Shown: positions 33,127 through 44,193 of the stretch, one piece after another
Numbering within the stretch: the stretch's first letter is position 1
Layout of the letters: each line of letters opens with the position of its first letter
DNA from: Phialophora verrucosa
Lineage: Eukaryota > Ascomycota > Eurotiomycetes > Chaetothyriales > Herpotrichiellaceae
Assembly: GCA_002099365.1 (NCBI GenBank)
Contig: MSED01000014.1
Coordinates: forward strand, 124,001 to 188,000
DNA: 64,000 nucleotides
Direction: 5' to 3'
Translations under genes and position numbers: made by a program
Notes under the pieces: model-generated
Databases searched by the model: none
What the model saw: the letters and a program-made list of their open reading frames with translations, nothing else
Told to the model about the DNA's origin: nothing

Positions 33127-34989
33127 ATGCTTTCCAAACTTTCAAGATACCCAAAGTCGAGATCAAAACTCGTCCAGGTCGTCTACTCGTCCAAGATGTC
33201 CACTTCCGCCTCTCTGGATGCCCCCATCGCCCAAAGCGTGGGCAACCTCACCTCCATCACCAGCTCTCAGTCCACCCACAACCACCGGACGAAGCACAGC
33301 CATGCCACCGCTCACGTCCCAAGTCGGGCAGCTCACTACGATACCTCTCTTTCAATCCCTGTTCGCAAATACTTGCAGACTTATGGTCTGACTCCTCCCC
33401 GTGCAGAGAGCTATGAAGTGCAGAAGAAGAGATGTTTGGCACAATTGGCTCTGAAGCCCACAGACCTCGAGAGGTTTCTGTACCTCAGCACGCTCAGATA
33501 TAACAATGTCCACCTTTTCTACCGCCTGTTGACGGACCACTTCACGGAGCTGACTCCGTTGGTGTACACCCCCACCGTTGGGGAGGCCTGCCAGAAATGG
33601 CATGAGATCTACCAGCAGCCCGAGGGCATGTATCTCAGCTTCGAGGATAGAGGCCATCTTTCGGCTATCATCCAAAACTGGCCTCAATCCAACGTTGAGA
33701 TCACTGTCATCACCGATGGTTCTCGCATCCTGGGCCTGGGCGACCTCGGAGTCGGTGGCATGGGCATCCCAATCGGGAAACTCGCTCTTTACACTGGCTG
33801 CGCTGGTATTAGACCCGAGGGCACTTTGCCATTGACCGTGGACTTGGGCACGGGCAACAAAGCCCTGCAGAACGACCCACTATACATGGGCAGTCGGAGA
33901 GACAAGGTCACAGCCGCCGAAGAACAGGAGTTCTTGGACGAGTTAATGGCCGCTTTGAAGGAACGCTGGCCTGACATTGTCATCCAGTTCGAGGACTGGA
34001 AGAATCCTTTCCCCTCTCTTGAGCGCTACCGCCAAGACTACGCCATGTTCAACGACGACATCCAGGGCACTGGGGCCGTCATAATGGGAGGTATAGTCGG
34101 TGCTGTCAAGCAGTCCGGGATTGCCGCGAGGGACCACCGCGCAGTCTTTCTTGGCTCAGGCTCAGCCGGTGTTGGTGTCGCCAAGCAGATCGTCGACTAC
34201 TTCATGCGTGAGGGCATGACGGAAGAGGAGGCCAAGAACTGCTTCTGGCTTGTTGACAGCAAGGGCCTTGTGACTCAAGACCGTGGAGACAAGCTCGCTG
34301 ACCACAAGATCTACTTCTCGCGAACGGACAACAAGGGCCAGCAGTTCAAGACTTTGGACGAGGTCATTGACTACGTGAAGCCCACCATCATCATGGGTCT
34401 CAGCACCATCGGCGGTGCCTTCACTCCAGAAATTCTGCAGAAGATGGCCAAGTGGAATGACAGACCTATCATCTTCCCGCTCTCGAATCCGTCGTCCAAA
34501 TCAGAATGTACCTTCGAGGAGGCCATCGTGAACACCGATGGTCGGGCCCTCTTCGCCTCGGGCTCTCCCTTCCATCCAGTCACGTATAAGGGCAAGATCT
34601 ACCATGGGGGTCAGGGCAACAACATGTACGTGTTCCCGGGTATCGGTCTCGGTACGATTCTCTCCAAGGCTGTACAGGTCACCCCGAATATGATCTACGC
34701 TTCCGGTGAAGCCCTCCCCACCATGATCACCGAGGAAGAGAAGGAGAGGGCACTCTTGTACCCTGCCATCACCCGCATTCGAGAAGTCAGCGCACGTGTT
34801 GCTCTATACGTCATACGTGCTGCGCAGAAGGACAATGTCGACAGACTGCACCATCTGCGGGACATGAGCGATGATCAATTGGAGGCATGGATCAAGGACA
34901 AGATGTACGACCCACACAAAGAAACTGAGGAGCTAGAGAATGAGGTTCGTGAGCTTGTGCAAGACATCGTTGGCTCACCGAAGTTGTGA
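33127..34989 (+). CDS. MAE1: Malic enzyme (NAD(P)-dependent, decarboxylating)
   Basis: Oxidative decarboxylation of malate to pyruvate with reduction of NAD(P), supplying NADPH or mitochondrial pyruvate. Intronless, 620 residues. The N-terminal domain has the conserved PLVYTPTVGEACQKW motif with the catalytic Tyr, and GSRILGLGDLGVGGMGIPIG. The signature FNDDIQGTGAV lies near residue 306 with EDWKNPF metal/substrate residues just before. The dinucleotide-binding motif FLGSGSAGVGVAKQI is near 340, and FPLSNPSSKSECT follows. The start at 33127 gives MLSKLSRYPKSRSKLVQVVYSSK, a basic presequence; the ATG at 33196 (MSTSASLD) would give a form without it. Dual localisation from two starts is possible. 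Cofactor preference cannot be read safely. Confidence 0.93.
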   Translation: MLSKLSRYPKSRSKLVQVVYSSKMSTSASLDAPIAQSVGNLTSITSSQSTHNHRTKHSHATAHVPSRAAHYDTSLSIPVRKYLQTYGLTPPRAESYEVQKKRCLAQLALKPTDLERFLYLSTLRYNNVHLFYRLLTDHFTELTPLVYTPTVGEACQKWHEIYQQPEGMYLSFEDRGHLSAIIQNWPQSNVEITVITDGSRILGLGDLGVGGMGIPIGKLALYTGCAGIRPEGTLPLTVDLGTGNKALQNDPLYMGSRRDKVTAAEEQEFLDELMAALKERWPDIVIQFEDWKNPFPSLERYRQDYAMFNDDIQGTGAVIMGGIVGAVKQSGIAARDHRAVFLGSGSAGVGVAKQIVDYFMREGMTEEEAKNCFWLVDSKGLVTQDRGDKLADHKIYFSRTDNKGQQFKTLDEVIDYVKPTIIMGLSTIGGAFTPEILQKMAKWNDRPIIFPLSNPSSKSECTFEEAIVNTDGRALFASGSPFHPVTYKGKIYHGGQGNNMYVFPGIGLGTILSKAVQVTPNMIYASGEALPTMITEEEKERALLYPAITRIREVSARVALYVIRAAQKDNVDRLHHLRDMSDDQLEAWIKDKMYDPHKETEELENEVRELVQDIVGSPKL

Positions 34990-35681
34990 GCACCTTGGGG
35001 CGATTGGCTTCAGTAATGATTAGCGAACCTATGATACCATGTTCAAGGTGGGTGTTATGGTAGGGCACTGTTGAAAAGCGATAAGACGGAGCGGGAACAG
35101 CGGCAGGCTTGCCTTATGCGGCCTCGATTCCCTAGTACTCTCGAAACATGAAGGTACTGGACTTTCACTACGTCGTTGAAGCATTCGGAACAAGTCAATA
35201 ATGGTGACGAATGCTGTTCCGCTGTCTGCTGCACAACTCCGCTTGGCCAGCCATGTGCAGCGATGTTGACCGGCGCTTCGTTGACGGGAATAAAAACCGA
35301 AGTTTAACCGTCGGCGTTGCGCAGCAACAATCAACTGCCAAGGCATTTCATACAGCGATTCAGTCGGTCGTCAGTCGTTTGCTTGTGAGAACTCTGTAAT
35401 CTCCAATGATGAGAGAAGTGGAAGCCGTTTGAAACACTCGTTTCCGTCCCGACAGTTGCTTACAAAATTCACACACTGTCGTTGCCCCCCTATTGTGCTC
35501 CTGTGCACCGCACGGTAACCTTGGACGCGCGACGGTGAGTACACCACCTCCTCACAATCCCGCAGGACACTTTGACCAACTAACATTCTTAGAAGCGCGG
35601 CAGGAAACAATACGCTTCACAGCGATCCAACTCCCTCTAGATCCGTGTACGGCCTCAAAGCGTGGACACACCATCCTCTCC
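34990..35681. other. Intergenic region
   Basis: Malic enzyme 3' UTR and the MOB1 promoter. A reading frame open from 35493 continues into MOB1 but starts with sequence unrelated to the family, so the 35682 start is preferred. Nothing else recognisable. Confidence 0.5.
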
Positions 35682-36735
35682 ATGGCCTCGTTGCTCACCA
35701 CCATGTACGAATTCCTCAACTCTTCTCCTTCTCCTCAGCCCTTGACCCCTCATTTGACCCTCAAACAATCTTCATCATGCGTGACCATCAACTCCTACAC
35801 GTTCCTTGACAACCAAGAGGAGGCGAAAGACAAGGAAGCAGCATGCTCACCCAGCACACCCTCTCGCGCCCTCCAACTGCTCCGTCAAGGACTGAAATCA
35901 TCTCCCTCTCCGTCTCCCAAGAACAAGCGTATTGACAGAAGTCCTTCTCCATCTAGCAATGCCCGCACCCGAGGCCAATTCAAACCCCAGCGCGCCAACA
36001 AGGGAACCACAAGCTATCAGCTGAGACAGTTCGCCGAGGCGACGCTTGGGAGCGGTAGTTTGAGGAAGGCTGTCAAACTGCCCGAGGGTGAGGATTTGAA
36101 CGAGTGGCTCGCAGTCAATGGTAAGCCCACGCTCTGCTCTCCTCTGCATACGAGCGACGAGACGGCGCTGGCGGTACACTGACGTGGCGCAACAGTCGTC
36201 GACTTCTACAACCAGATCAACCTTCTCTATGGCTCGATCACAGAGTTCTGCTCCCCGCAATCATGTCCCGAGATGAAAGCCACGGATGAGTATGACTTGC
36301 CTCTCCGCTTCTCGCCCTCTCTTTCATGCTGGTTTCCTAATACCTTGTAGATTCGAGTACCTCTGGCAGGACCCCGCTTCCGGCTACACAAAACCCACCA
36401 AGATGCCCGCCCCGGAGTACATCGAGCACCTCATGACCTGGGTGCAGTCCAACATCGATAACGAAGCCACCTTCCCGTCTCGCATCGGTGTGCCCTTCCC
36501 AAAGCACTTCCCGTCCACCGTGCGTCAGCTCTTCAAACGCTTGTACAGAGTCTACGCGCACATCTACTGCCACCATTACCAAGTGATTGTACACTTAGGC
36601 CTGGAACCCCATCTCAACACGAGCTTCAAGCACTTCGTCCTGTTTGTGGATGAGCACGGGTTAGAGAAGGGGGGTGGCAAGGATTACTGGGGTCCGCTGG
36701 GCGATCTGGTCGAGAGTATGTTGAAGAGTGATTGA
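35682..36735 (+). CDS. MOB1: MOB1 kinase activator (mitotic exit / septation network)
   Basis: MOB-family coactivator of NDR/LATS-type kinases (Dbf2/Sid2) in mitotic exit and septation. Three exons, 35682-36120, 36196-36289 and 36351-36735, join in frame to 305 residues. The first about 110 residues are a Ser/Pro-rich low-complexity extension, longer than in yeast. The conserved core then begins: GTTSYQLRQFAEATLGSGSL, LPEGEDLNEWLAVNVVDFYN, LLYGSITEFC, CPEMKATDEFEYLW, then RVYAHIYCHHY and LNTSFKHFVLFV. The zinc ligands (Cys in FCSPQSCPE and His in YCHHY) are present. The ATG at 35703 is a possible alternative start. The C-terminus carries a small Gly/Lys insertion (EKGGGKDYWGPLG). Confidence 0.92.
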
Positions 36736-37500
36736 ATGGATGCTCTCGCGCATGAACGAAACAAAACAATGATAAAAAGACAGTGGCCGATTGAAACGAA
36801 TGAATGAGACGACTTGGACTTAGTGGATGATGAACGATGGGTGTCATGGAGGGACGGGACCGTGCGTCAAATTCGGGTCAAGCCAGGTCAGGTCAGGTCA
36901 GGTCAATTGGTACAGTATTGGCATTGGCATTGGCATTGGAATGAGGTCCAGGATATGATATGTTCAAGCAAGCAAAGCAAGCAAGGCGTTCTAATGGGCG
37001 AGGAAGCGTGCTGGTCAGGCATCGGTTGTCAAGTAAAAGTGCGACTGAAGCATGTACAGCATCCTGCCAGACTGCCAACTGCGCAGTTAGCCAGGGCTGT
37101 GAATATTGGGCGCGAATGCGAAAATCAGCGTGATCTCGGGGATTGAGAGGCCTGGGCGTGTTGAGCTTTGTTCCTTCCTATCGCCAGCCAGGTCGAGGAG
37201 AGGAAGGCTTCAAGGTTCTCCCTGCTCCGTGCTGCGTCAACAGAGAAGGGCGAAGCACACAATCGATTCGGCGATCCACTGGCTTGAGACAAGTGCGTTT
37301 TCATTTTCTTGTCACGCGTACACCCCTTTAGTTTTTAGAGACGGGGACGGGAAAGCTCCTCGTAATGTGCTCGCGGATATGGTACAAATACAGATCTTTT
37401 TGTGTGTCTGTCTGGCTGAAGAACCGCCCAAGTGTTTTGGGGTAGAGATCGAAGACTTTCCACTCACAGGAGCTTATGGGCAAGGAGAGCGGAGGGATCA
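36736..37500. other. Convergent intergenic region with simple repeats
   Basis: 3' sides of MOB1 (plus) and the RRM gene (minus). Contains the tandem repeats at 36884-36986. The frames at 37106-37946 that run on into the RRM gene are shadows of its Arg/Asp repeats. Confidence 0.55.
36884..36986. repeat. Three adjacent short tandem repeats
   Basis: Four copies of AGGTC at 36884-36905, then TTGGCA units at 36918-36939, then AAGCA/AGCA units at 36965-36986, in the 3' flank of MOB1. Ordinary slippage repeats. Confidence 0.85.
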
Positions 37501-38916
37501 CTAATACCTCCCCCTCCCGTACCCTCCAGACCGAAATCCTCCACGTCCTCTCGGGCCGCCTCGCATCATGTCGTCGCTGTACATTCTACCTCCGCCGCGA
37601 GGAAAGCCTCCCGGCGCACCGCCAAACATTCCCCTCCCGGGAGCTGGACCACCGACGCCGTTCCCGTAGTGCGAGGATCTCGAGTTGTAGCCTTCTGGTC
37701 TGCCGTCACGGTGGTAGGAATATGAGCCCAGGCCCGAAGGTCTGTCATTGCGGCGGTCGTAGCGTCCTCGTCCGTCCCTATCCCTCTCGCCATCCCTGTC
37801 ACGCTCTCGTTCCCTGTCTCGATCTCTATCCCGCTCGTAGTCGCGGTCGCGATCTCTGTCTCTGTCGCGTCGGTCATCGTCTCTTGTACGATCGTGGTTC
37901 GCGTCCGAGATTCGAGCGTCTTCCAAGCCATATGTCCCGTCCGTAACGTCAGGGTCTGCATTTCTCGAATGCTCTCGACTTCGGCGGTCGTCGTGGGCGG
38001 GTTGTGCTTCGGCCTCGATTTCGACATCTTCCATCATGTCGTCTCCGCCAGGCTGAGGTTTTTGTGGCTCCGAAATGGCCGCGTCAGGTGCTTGACTGTT
38101 CGGAACCGGTTGTGAGATCAGGGTATTCGAGCCAGTTCCCGATCGCTTCAGTTCCAGCTTCAGAATCCGCCCGTCGGCCTTCTGATTGTGGTATGTAGAA
38201 ATGACCTGCTCTGCCATCATCTTTTCCGTAAACACCAGCTCCGCCACGACAGCGGGACTCGTCTTGACTAAGCGACACGAAAGCATCCCGCTGACACCAT
38301 TCTCGTCTACCGTTTCATTTTGTAAGGCTGATTCAATGTCTGCGGCGGTGGTCCCTGGGGCGAAGTTGCTGGCTTCGACGACGAACGGGCCAGCCTTCCC
38401 TTTTATGCTCAGCCCATTGCCTCTTGACTTGTTTTGTGATGAGGATATGATGTTAGCTTGGGAAGATTCAAGGGCGGAGACAAGGCGGCTCGAGGAAACG
38501 CGGGCGGAGCGGGTGTTCTGGTGAGGATTTGCTGAGGAAGGTCGCGAAGGTGGGGTGAAGAGTTTGTTTCTAGGAGAATTTGTGCTGGCGACCGAAGATG
38601 AGCGCTGTGAGAGTCCCTTGTATGTTAGCCGACAGCGCTCTGAGCCGTAGAGAGCGCTTGTCCAGTGGTGTTACCTTCGTGATGCGACTCGCTAGGTCGG
38701 ATGTCTTGATGGAATTCCTGCCCGTGCCTCTCGAGTTGGGCTTGTTCGCCTTGTTTCGACCGAAGATTTCGTTGGCGAGAGCCTCGTTCTTCTTGCGCTG
38801 GCGGTCTACAATAATTACCGGTTAGAGGCGCGGGCCGTTGTAAAAGCATCTCGTCGGGGATACATACCAGCCTGAATGATGGCATCAAAGTCGGTCGCCA
38901 CTTTGGAGTCGGACAT
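37501..38916 (-). CDS. RRM protein with RD-rich and RGG tails (Yra1/ALY-like RNA-binding)
   Basis: Nuclear RNA-binding protein, probably in mRNP assembly or export. Exons on the minus strand: 38916-38868, 38805-38675 and 38616-37501; they join in frame to 431 residues. The N-terminus (MSDSKVATDFDAIIQADRQR) and a basic RKKNEALANEIFGR helix precede a Ser-rich linker. One RRM-like domain covers about residues 145-220: FVVEASNFAPGTTAADIESAL, VVAELVFTEKMMAEQVISTY, and DGRILKLEL. The C-terminal half has an acidic patch, then a long run of Arg/Asp dipeptides and a Gly/Arg-rich end with RGG-type boxes. The single RRM plus flanking basic segments resembles REF/ALY, but the RNP motifs are weak, so the family name is tentative. 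Confidence 0.75.
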
Positions 38917-40664
38917 CTTAGGTGAAGAACGGCAGACGATCAGATTGGGCGGGCGGCGGCAAGGAAAACCTGACGTGGAAGGACGAACTCGTGCAGGGTG
39001 CTGGTCCAGTATGACATTGATGGCCAGTTTGGCCAGGGCGACGGGGAAGGGAAGCTGCATCTTCACTGCAACTCGCCGCGCTTGGCATGCCGAACCAATG
39101 CATCTTCCTTCCTTCCATAGAGCTTCATGACTATATTTCGCAACCACCATGGCATTGCAAAGACATTCTAAGAGACTACCTGTGCCAAAACGCCGTTTTG
39201 ATGAGATGCCTGCAATTTACCCCCCCGAAACGACCAAAGAGCGTCCCAGACCAGCTACAACCACCAGCACATATTCGTCGTATGTGCAACAATGCTGGAG
39301 GTTATGGCATGCGAATTTGTATGGTAAAACCATACAAATTGCATGGAAATACTTTCATTGATGTGGACCGGTTCATGGTTGGTTATGCCAGCAACGGGCA
39401 GACTGTCCAAATCACAGGACCTGGCCGGGTCACCACCAAAGGAGCCGATCTCACCTTGGACTCATCTCAACCCCAGCAGAGATACAAACATCTCCCCTTG
39501 CCGAGAATGTGGCCTCACGGCAGCTCTAGTCTTCTCCCGGGTAATCTTACGCAGGAGGTGACCTTGTATGTCAAAGCTGCTTTGGTGTCGGCGAGACTGT
39601 TTTGTCCGTTTTCTGGCAAGGCTTTTTGGTCAATCTGTCAACTCTAATACCAAGGTAGATCCAGCCAGCTGGCAGCAACGCGTTTTCAGAGGCAGGGTTT
39701 TGGTCAATCTTCCAGGATTTCATGCAGGCACCACTCATGAAGATGTAGACATCAAGACATGGTATTCATTTTCCTCCTTCCCACACCGAAATGCCTGCTC
39801 CCATCGACTGAAGATGGTGGTTTCCTCCACGCGCGCTCCTAGAGGCGGGGCGGGAAGATGAGGCTCATGATGTGACGTGCATACTCGACGCTCTGGATGA
39901 GTGTGGGGACAGAGACCGTCGCTGGCTGTTTGAGATGCTTTCCAGCTTTTCATATCCAGGTATCGACCGCTTCGTCCAAAACAAGGCAAGGACGACTGGA
40001 ATCGTTCGTGACCAGTCGGCAATACCATGATATACAAGTTGAGTGCCAAATAAGGCTTGGCATTTTACCAACCATCCATCTCCGGGGTGAAGAGGAGAAG
40101 GACCAATCCACCAAGAGATTGACTTGGTCATTCGGGTGCGGGTAGGGGAACTCGCAAGAGACTTGAACCTGAACAGCCACGCCAAGCAACAACTGGAGAA
40201 TAAGCTCTTACAATCCTATTTCCATCAGCTTCCAGAAGCGGAAAGCGGGGAGAAACTCGGCCGCTAAAATTCTCCATTAAGCGTTGGGCGAAATTTCATG
40301 TTTGGTGCTCAAGGCTGGCAGCGACACCGCGCATGACTTTGGGTACGGTTGATGGGTAAAGATAGTCAATTTCGGCAATTTTGCGTCCTATCTGGATTGC
40401 AGCACTCAGATCTCCTACAAATGCCAACACACATGACTCCCAAATGACTGGGATTATGCCCAGTGCCGTTTGGCCGTTTTCCGCGGCCTCGTTGTCCGAG
40501 GTAATGCGCTTCGAGAAGCGGGCAACGGAGCAGTACTGGCTAGTGCTACCTCTGTACTGATTCTAGATGTGGGAAGTACTAAAAATCCATCAACGAGCGA
40601 GCACGATAGGCCTGGGTCAAAGTTTCAGGTCTTATTCATTCCCTCACCATCGAGAGCTCCTACC
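38917..40664. other. Intergenic region before the metabolic cluster
   Basis: No supported gene. A 186-codon frame at 39087-39647 lacks recognisable motifs and codon structure. A perfect 12-base-stem hairpin occurs at 39314-39340. This gap separates housekeeping genes from the putative cluster that begins at 40665. Confidence 0.45.
39314..39340. repeat. Perfect short hairpin
   Basis: AATTTGTATGGT (39314-39325) and ACCATACAAATT (39329-39340) are exact complements around an AAA loop. No T-run follows, and the location is far from either flanking gene end, so neither terminator nor RNA gene is claimed. Confidence 0.8.
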
Positions 40665-41513
40665 ATGTCCGCACTGACAGGGAAAGTTGTAAGTAGGATT
40701 TTGGCCCTGACGTACGACGATCAATGACCGTTACCTGCAGATTGCAATCACTGGCGCCGCTTCAGGCATCGGTCTCGCAACAGTGAGGCTTTTAGCAGCC
40801 CGGGGAGCCATATTGTCACTGGCAGAAGTAAGCCTAAAGAATATCAAGGAAGCCGGCCCGTCTCTTCCTACCGGCTCCACCATTGCTGTACTCGATGTCA
40901 GAGACTTCCACAAGGTTGATTCGTGGATATCAGATACCGTAGGAAAGCATGGAAAACTTGACGGAGCGGTCAACCTTGCTGGGGTCTCAAAGGTGGCAGG
41001 ACGCCTTCAAGACGAGGCCGACGATGTCTGGGATCTGGTGGTAGGAGTCAATGCGAAGGGCACCTACAATTGTTTGAGGGCACAACTGCCTCGAATCTCG
41101 GACAAAGGCAGTATTGTAAGTTTTATGGCTGAAGACCATCCGGTCTCATTCACGTTAACACAGGTGGTCTAACAACCCTCCAGGTGAATACTGCAAGTGT
41201 TGCCGGCTTAAGAGGCTTGGAATTCGCGGCGTCCTATGTGGCCAGTAAGCATGCTGTTGTCGGCCTCACCAAGACTGCTGCAAGAGAGAATCCAAAGGTG
41301 CGGGTCAATGCTATTGCGCCAGGCGTCGTCAATACGCCCATGGTCCGTGAAGCAGAGAAGGACCTTGGGGCCGGTATCTTTCTGAGCCGACAAATTCAGG
41401 AGCGCAAGGCAGATCCAAGCGAGATCGCCGAACTTATAGCCTTTCTCCTCTCGGAAAGTGCCTCCTACGTGACAGGAGCGATCTATCCAGTTGACGGAGG
41501 ATTCACGGCATGA
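40665..41513 (+). CDS. Short-chain dehydrogenase/reductase (classical SDR)
   Basis: NAD(P)-dependent oxidoreductase of the classical SDR family, 242 residues from three exons (40665-40688, 40741-41115, 41184-41513), all in frame. The first exon codes only eight residues (MSALTGKV). It has the nucleotide-binding TGAASGIG motif, an acidic residue after beta-2 (LAEVS) suggesting NAD preference, NLAG in place of NNAG, catalytic Ser in VNTASVAG and the YVASK catalytic pair. The C-terminus YVTGAIYPVDGGFTA is typical of 3-ketoacyl/hydroxysteroid-type members. It is the first gene of a run of metabolic genes, which suggests oxidation or reduction of a ring or side-chain hydroxyl; the substrate cannot be read from the sequence. 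Confidence 0.88.
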
Positions 41514-42379
41514 GTCGAGTTGCTCTTCATGTATGCAAATGTTAAAGCCAAGGTGGACACAGAAATGCAAACGTCCTGTGGACCCCCAACTGGTGTCGGA
41601 TGATGCGGGTCGGTCGTCAACCCTCTATCGAGCACTGCCACCTACAGATGGTCTAGACCAACAATGCTTCCAAAAGGTGGTAGCCTCTTCGAGCCAAAAG
41701 GTTGGACATGAGTTCTGCTGTCTCAAAGCAGAGGTCTGGAGGTGATGGTGCGTGTGACCGTGCTGCAACAACGAATCACGGCACGGATTGCTTGACATTT
41801 TGAGTTCCAACTCCTTGTGGACGATCAATCTTCCAAAAGGAGGGGGTATTTCTAACCCCGCTAGTTGTGGCTTCAAGGGACGGACATTGGTGCACGTATG
41901 GCAGAAAAGTGTCCAACGCTATGCTCCGAGGCAAGCTCGGTACGTGTAAGTGGCGAAGAGCGGAAGTCCACAGGCAGAGCAGTTCCTCTCAAGATGCAGG
42001 TTCCTCTCGCAGGTAGTGGTCTACTCCGAGGCACAGGCGATGTGGGATTCGTGCAGACCAGGGGGGTCCGGCGACTCAACACAGACTACGCGGACAATGA
42101 ATTGGCAGGGGGGTTCCCCGTCGCTGGACTCCGAGGTAAACCTGGGGATCTGGGGAAATCAACCAGCAGAAATCGGTAAGCGGATCTGACTGAATGAGTT
42201 TGCCCTTGCCCAATCGATAGCCTTTCCACTTCGTCGGAGACTGACGCGCCAACCGCGGGACGCACAGCGGATCAGATCTGTTCATCTAGTCCCTCTCCGC
42301 GTGGTTGAAAGATGCACAAGGTCAGGGAGAAATCCCACCAACTACTCCCGTCATACAACGAACTTCCACGCACGCCCAA
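41514..42379. other. Intergenic region (SDR to transporter)
   Basis: Promoter-size gap between two genes on the same strand. Overlapping frames on both strands at 41865-42285 have no motif. Nothing else recognised. Confidence 0.45.
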
Positions 42380-44193
42380 ATGATGGCGACTTCTACTATT
42401 GAGCATCAGCCTCTCACGGGCAACATTCTACGCATCCTCGTCTTCGTTTCCCTTGGCTCGTTCTCTTACGGCTATGCCAGTGCTATTATCGCAACAACTT
42501 TGGGACAGCCGTCTTTCTATGCTTATTTTCACCTCTCAACAGCCAAGAATGCCGCTGCACTGATCGGAGCAATGAATGGACTTTACTTTGCTGGCGGGTT
42601 TTTCGGCTGTCTTTCTCTTCCGCCCATCTCAGATCGATACGGCCGAAAGTGGGGCATTGCAATTGTAAGGAAGGAGGCTTTTTACCTCTTTCCCTGCTTC
42701 AATTTGGACTGATGAGTGTCTCTAGGGTGCGATCTTGGTCTTAGTAGGTGGAGCTTTTCTGGCAGGAAGCGTCCATGTCGCAGAGTTCATCGTGTTCCGG
42801 TTCGTTTCCGGAGCCGGTGCTTTCATTTTGGTCGCAGCAGTGCCGGTACGATCATCCACACTCGGTCTTCTTTACTACCGTATCCCAGCACTGACAAATT
42901 GTTGAAGACCTGGATGGCCGAAGTTGCACCACCAAAATTCCGTGGAGCAATTGTTGAAATTCACGCCGTTGCGTTTATCCTCGGATACGCCCTTCAAGGT
43001 TGGATTGGCTTGGCATTCTTTTTCTGGACTGAGCCTGTGACCTGGAGAGTGCCGCTTGCCTTCCAGTGCATTGGTCCGGTGGTCCTGTTAGCCGGCATAT
43101 ACTGGCTTCCCGAAAGCCCCCGCTTCCTCATGATGAAAGGCCGCGTCGAAGAGGCCGAAAGGATTCTGAAAAGACTCCATAAAAGACCGAATGAGGACCG
43201 CAGCGTTTTCGTGGCGGCCGAGATTCTCCAGATTTCAAAACAAATTGAGCTGGATCGTCGAATGAACGCCTCTTGGGCCGAAATATTTCGACGACCTTCA
43301 TATCGGAAGCGCGCCATTTTGACTGCGGGCTTGACCTGGAGTATTAGTACCACCGGCGTTCTTGTTATCAATAGTTAGTTCCCGTCATCGTTCCATTTAC
43401 AACTTGCATATGCTCACATGTACAGATTACGGCCCGGTCATTTATCGAAGTCTCCATTTCAGCCCCGTCAAGCAGCTTGTTTACCCTGCTGCGTGGAATA
43501 CGATGAGTTTATGTCTGAACTTCTTCGTACCGTTCATAATCGACCGATTTCCACGCAACAAGTTTGCTGCTTGTGGTGTTGGTGGAGCTGGAGTAAGCTT
43601 GGTTGTCTTCACCGTGCTGGTTGCAATATATCTTGGAACAACGAATTCGGCAGGGCTGCAAACCTGTGTGGCTATGATCTTCATCTTCAACATCTTTATC
43701 GCCGGGTTCTTGGAGGGTAAGCTTTCTATGATTGCGGTTTTGAGCTCCGGCTGATATTTTACTAGGAATACAGTACTGCTACTATACCGAGATGTGGCCG
43801 AACCACATACGAACCAAAGGCATAAGCTGGGCTTTCGCCAACTTTTGCGCGTCATGCGTGCTTTGGCTCCAAGTTGCCCCCACCGCCTTCGAGTCCGTGT
43901 TACTTGGTCTTTTGCTGTGTGAGACTTGCTGACACTTTTCTAGCACTATCGGGTGGAAATTCTATCTTATATTCACCATCATCTCAGTCATCATGGGCTT
44001 GGTAATATGGTCTTTCTATCCAGATACAAAGGGACTACCCTTGGAGGAGGTGGCCCAGCTATTTGGAGACGCCGAGGAGGTGGCAGTTTACCAACGCGAG
44101 TTGGAAGGCATTGGCGATGTCACGATGCTTGACCATTCAGCATCTCCAGCTGGTACAGAGACGAAATTTCAGGAGGTTGAACGGGTTGAGTGA
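42380..44193 (+). CDS. MFS transporter, sugar-porter family
   Basis: Plasma-membrane major facilitator of the sugar-porter type, about 500 residues, 12 expected helices. Proposed exons: 42380-42664, 42726-42845, 42908-43373, 43426-43716, 43766 to about 43892, and 43944-44193. Motifs include ISDRYGRKWG after helix 2, a degraded PxYxxExAPxxxRG motif reading TWMAEVAPPKFRG at the start of exon 3, LPESPRFLMMKGRVEEA in the central loop, NYGPVIYRS in helix 7, DRFPRNK, and YTEMWPNHIRTKG in helix 10. The fifth intron has an uncertain donor: a GTCCGT site gives the best family match (AFDTIGWKFY). A substrate other than sugar, such as a cluster metabolite or its precursor, is possible. Confidence 0.85.

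Noticed and set aside
37476..38115. Long frames opposite the RRM gene (both strands, Arg- and Ser-rich)
   Set aside because: They are mirror images of the repetitive Arg/Asp codons of the real minus-strand gene.
39087..39647. 186-codon plus-strand open frame
   Set aside because: No family motif, irregular composition, and overlapping frames of similar length on the other strand; it lies between genes with clear homology and looks like chance.
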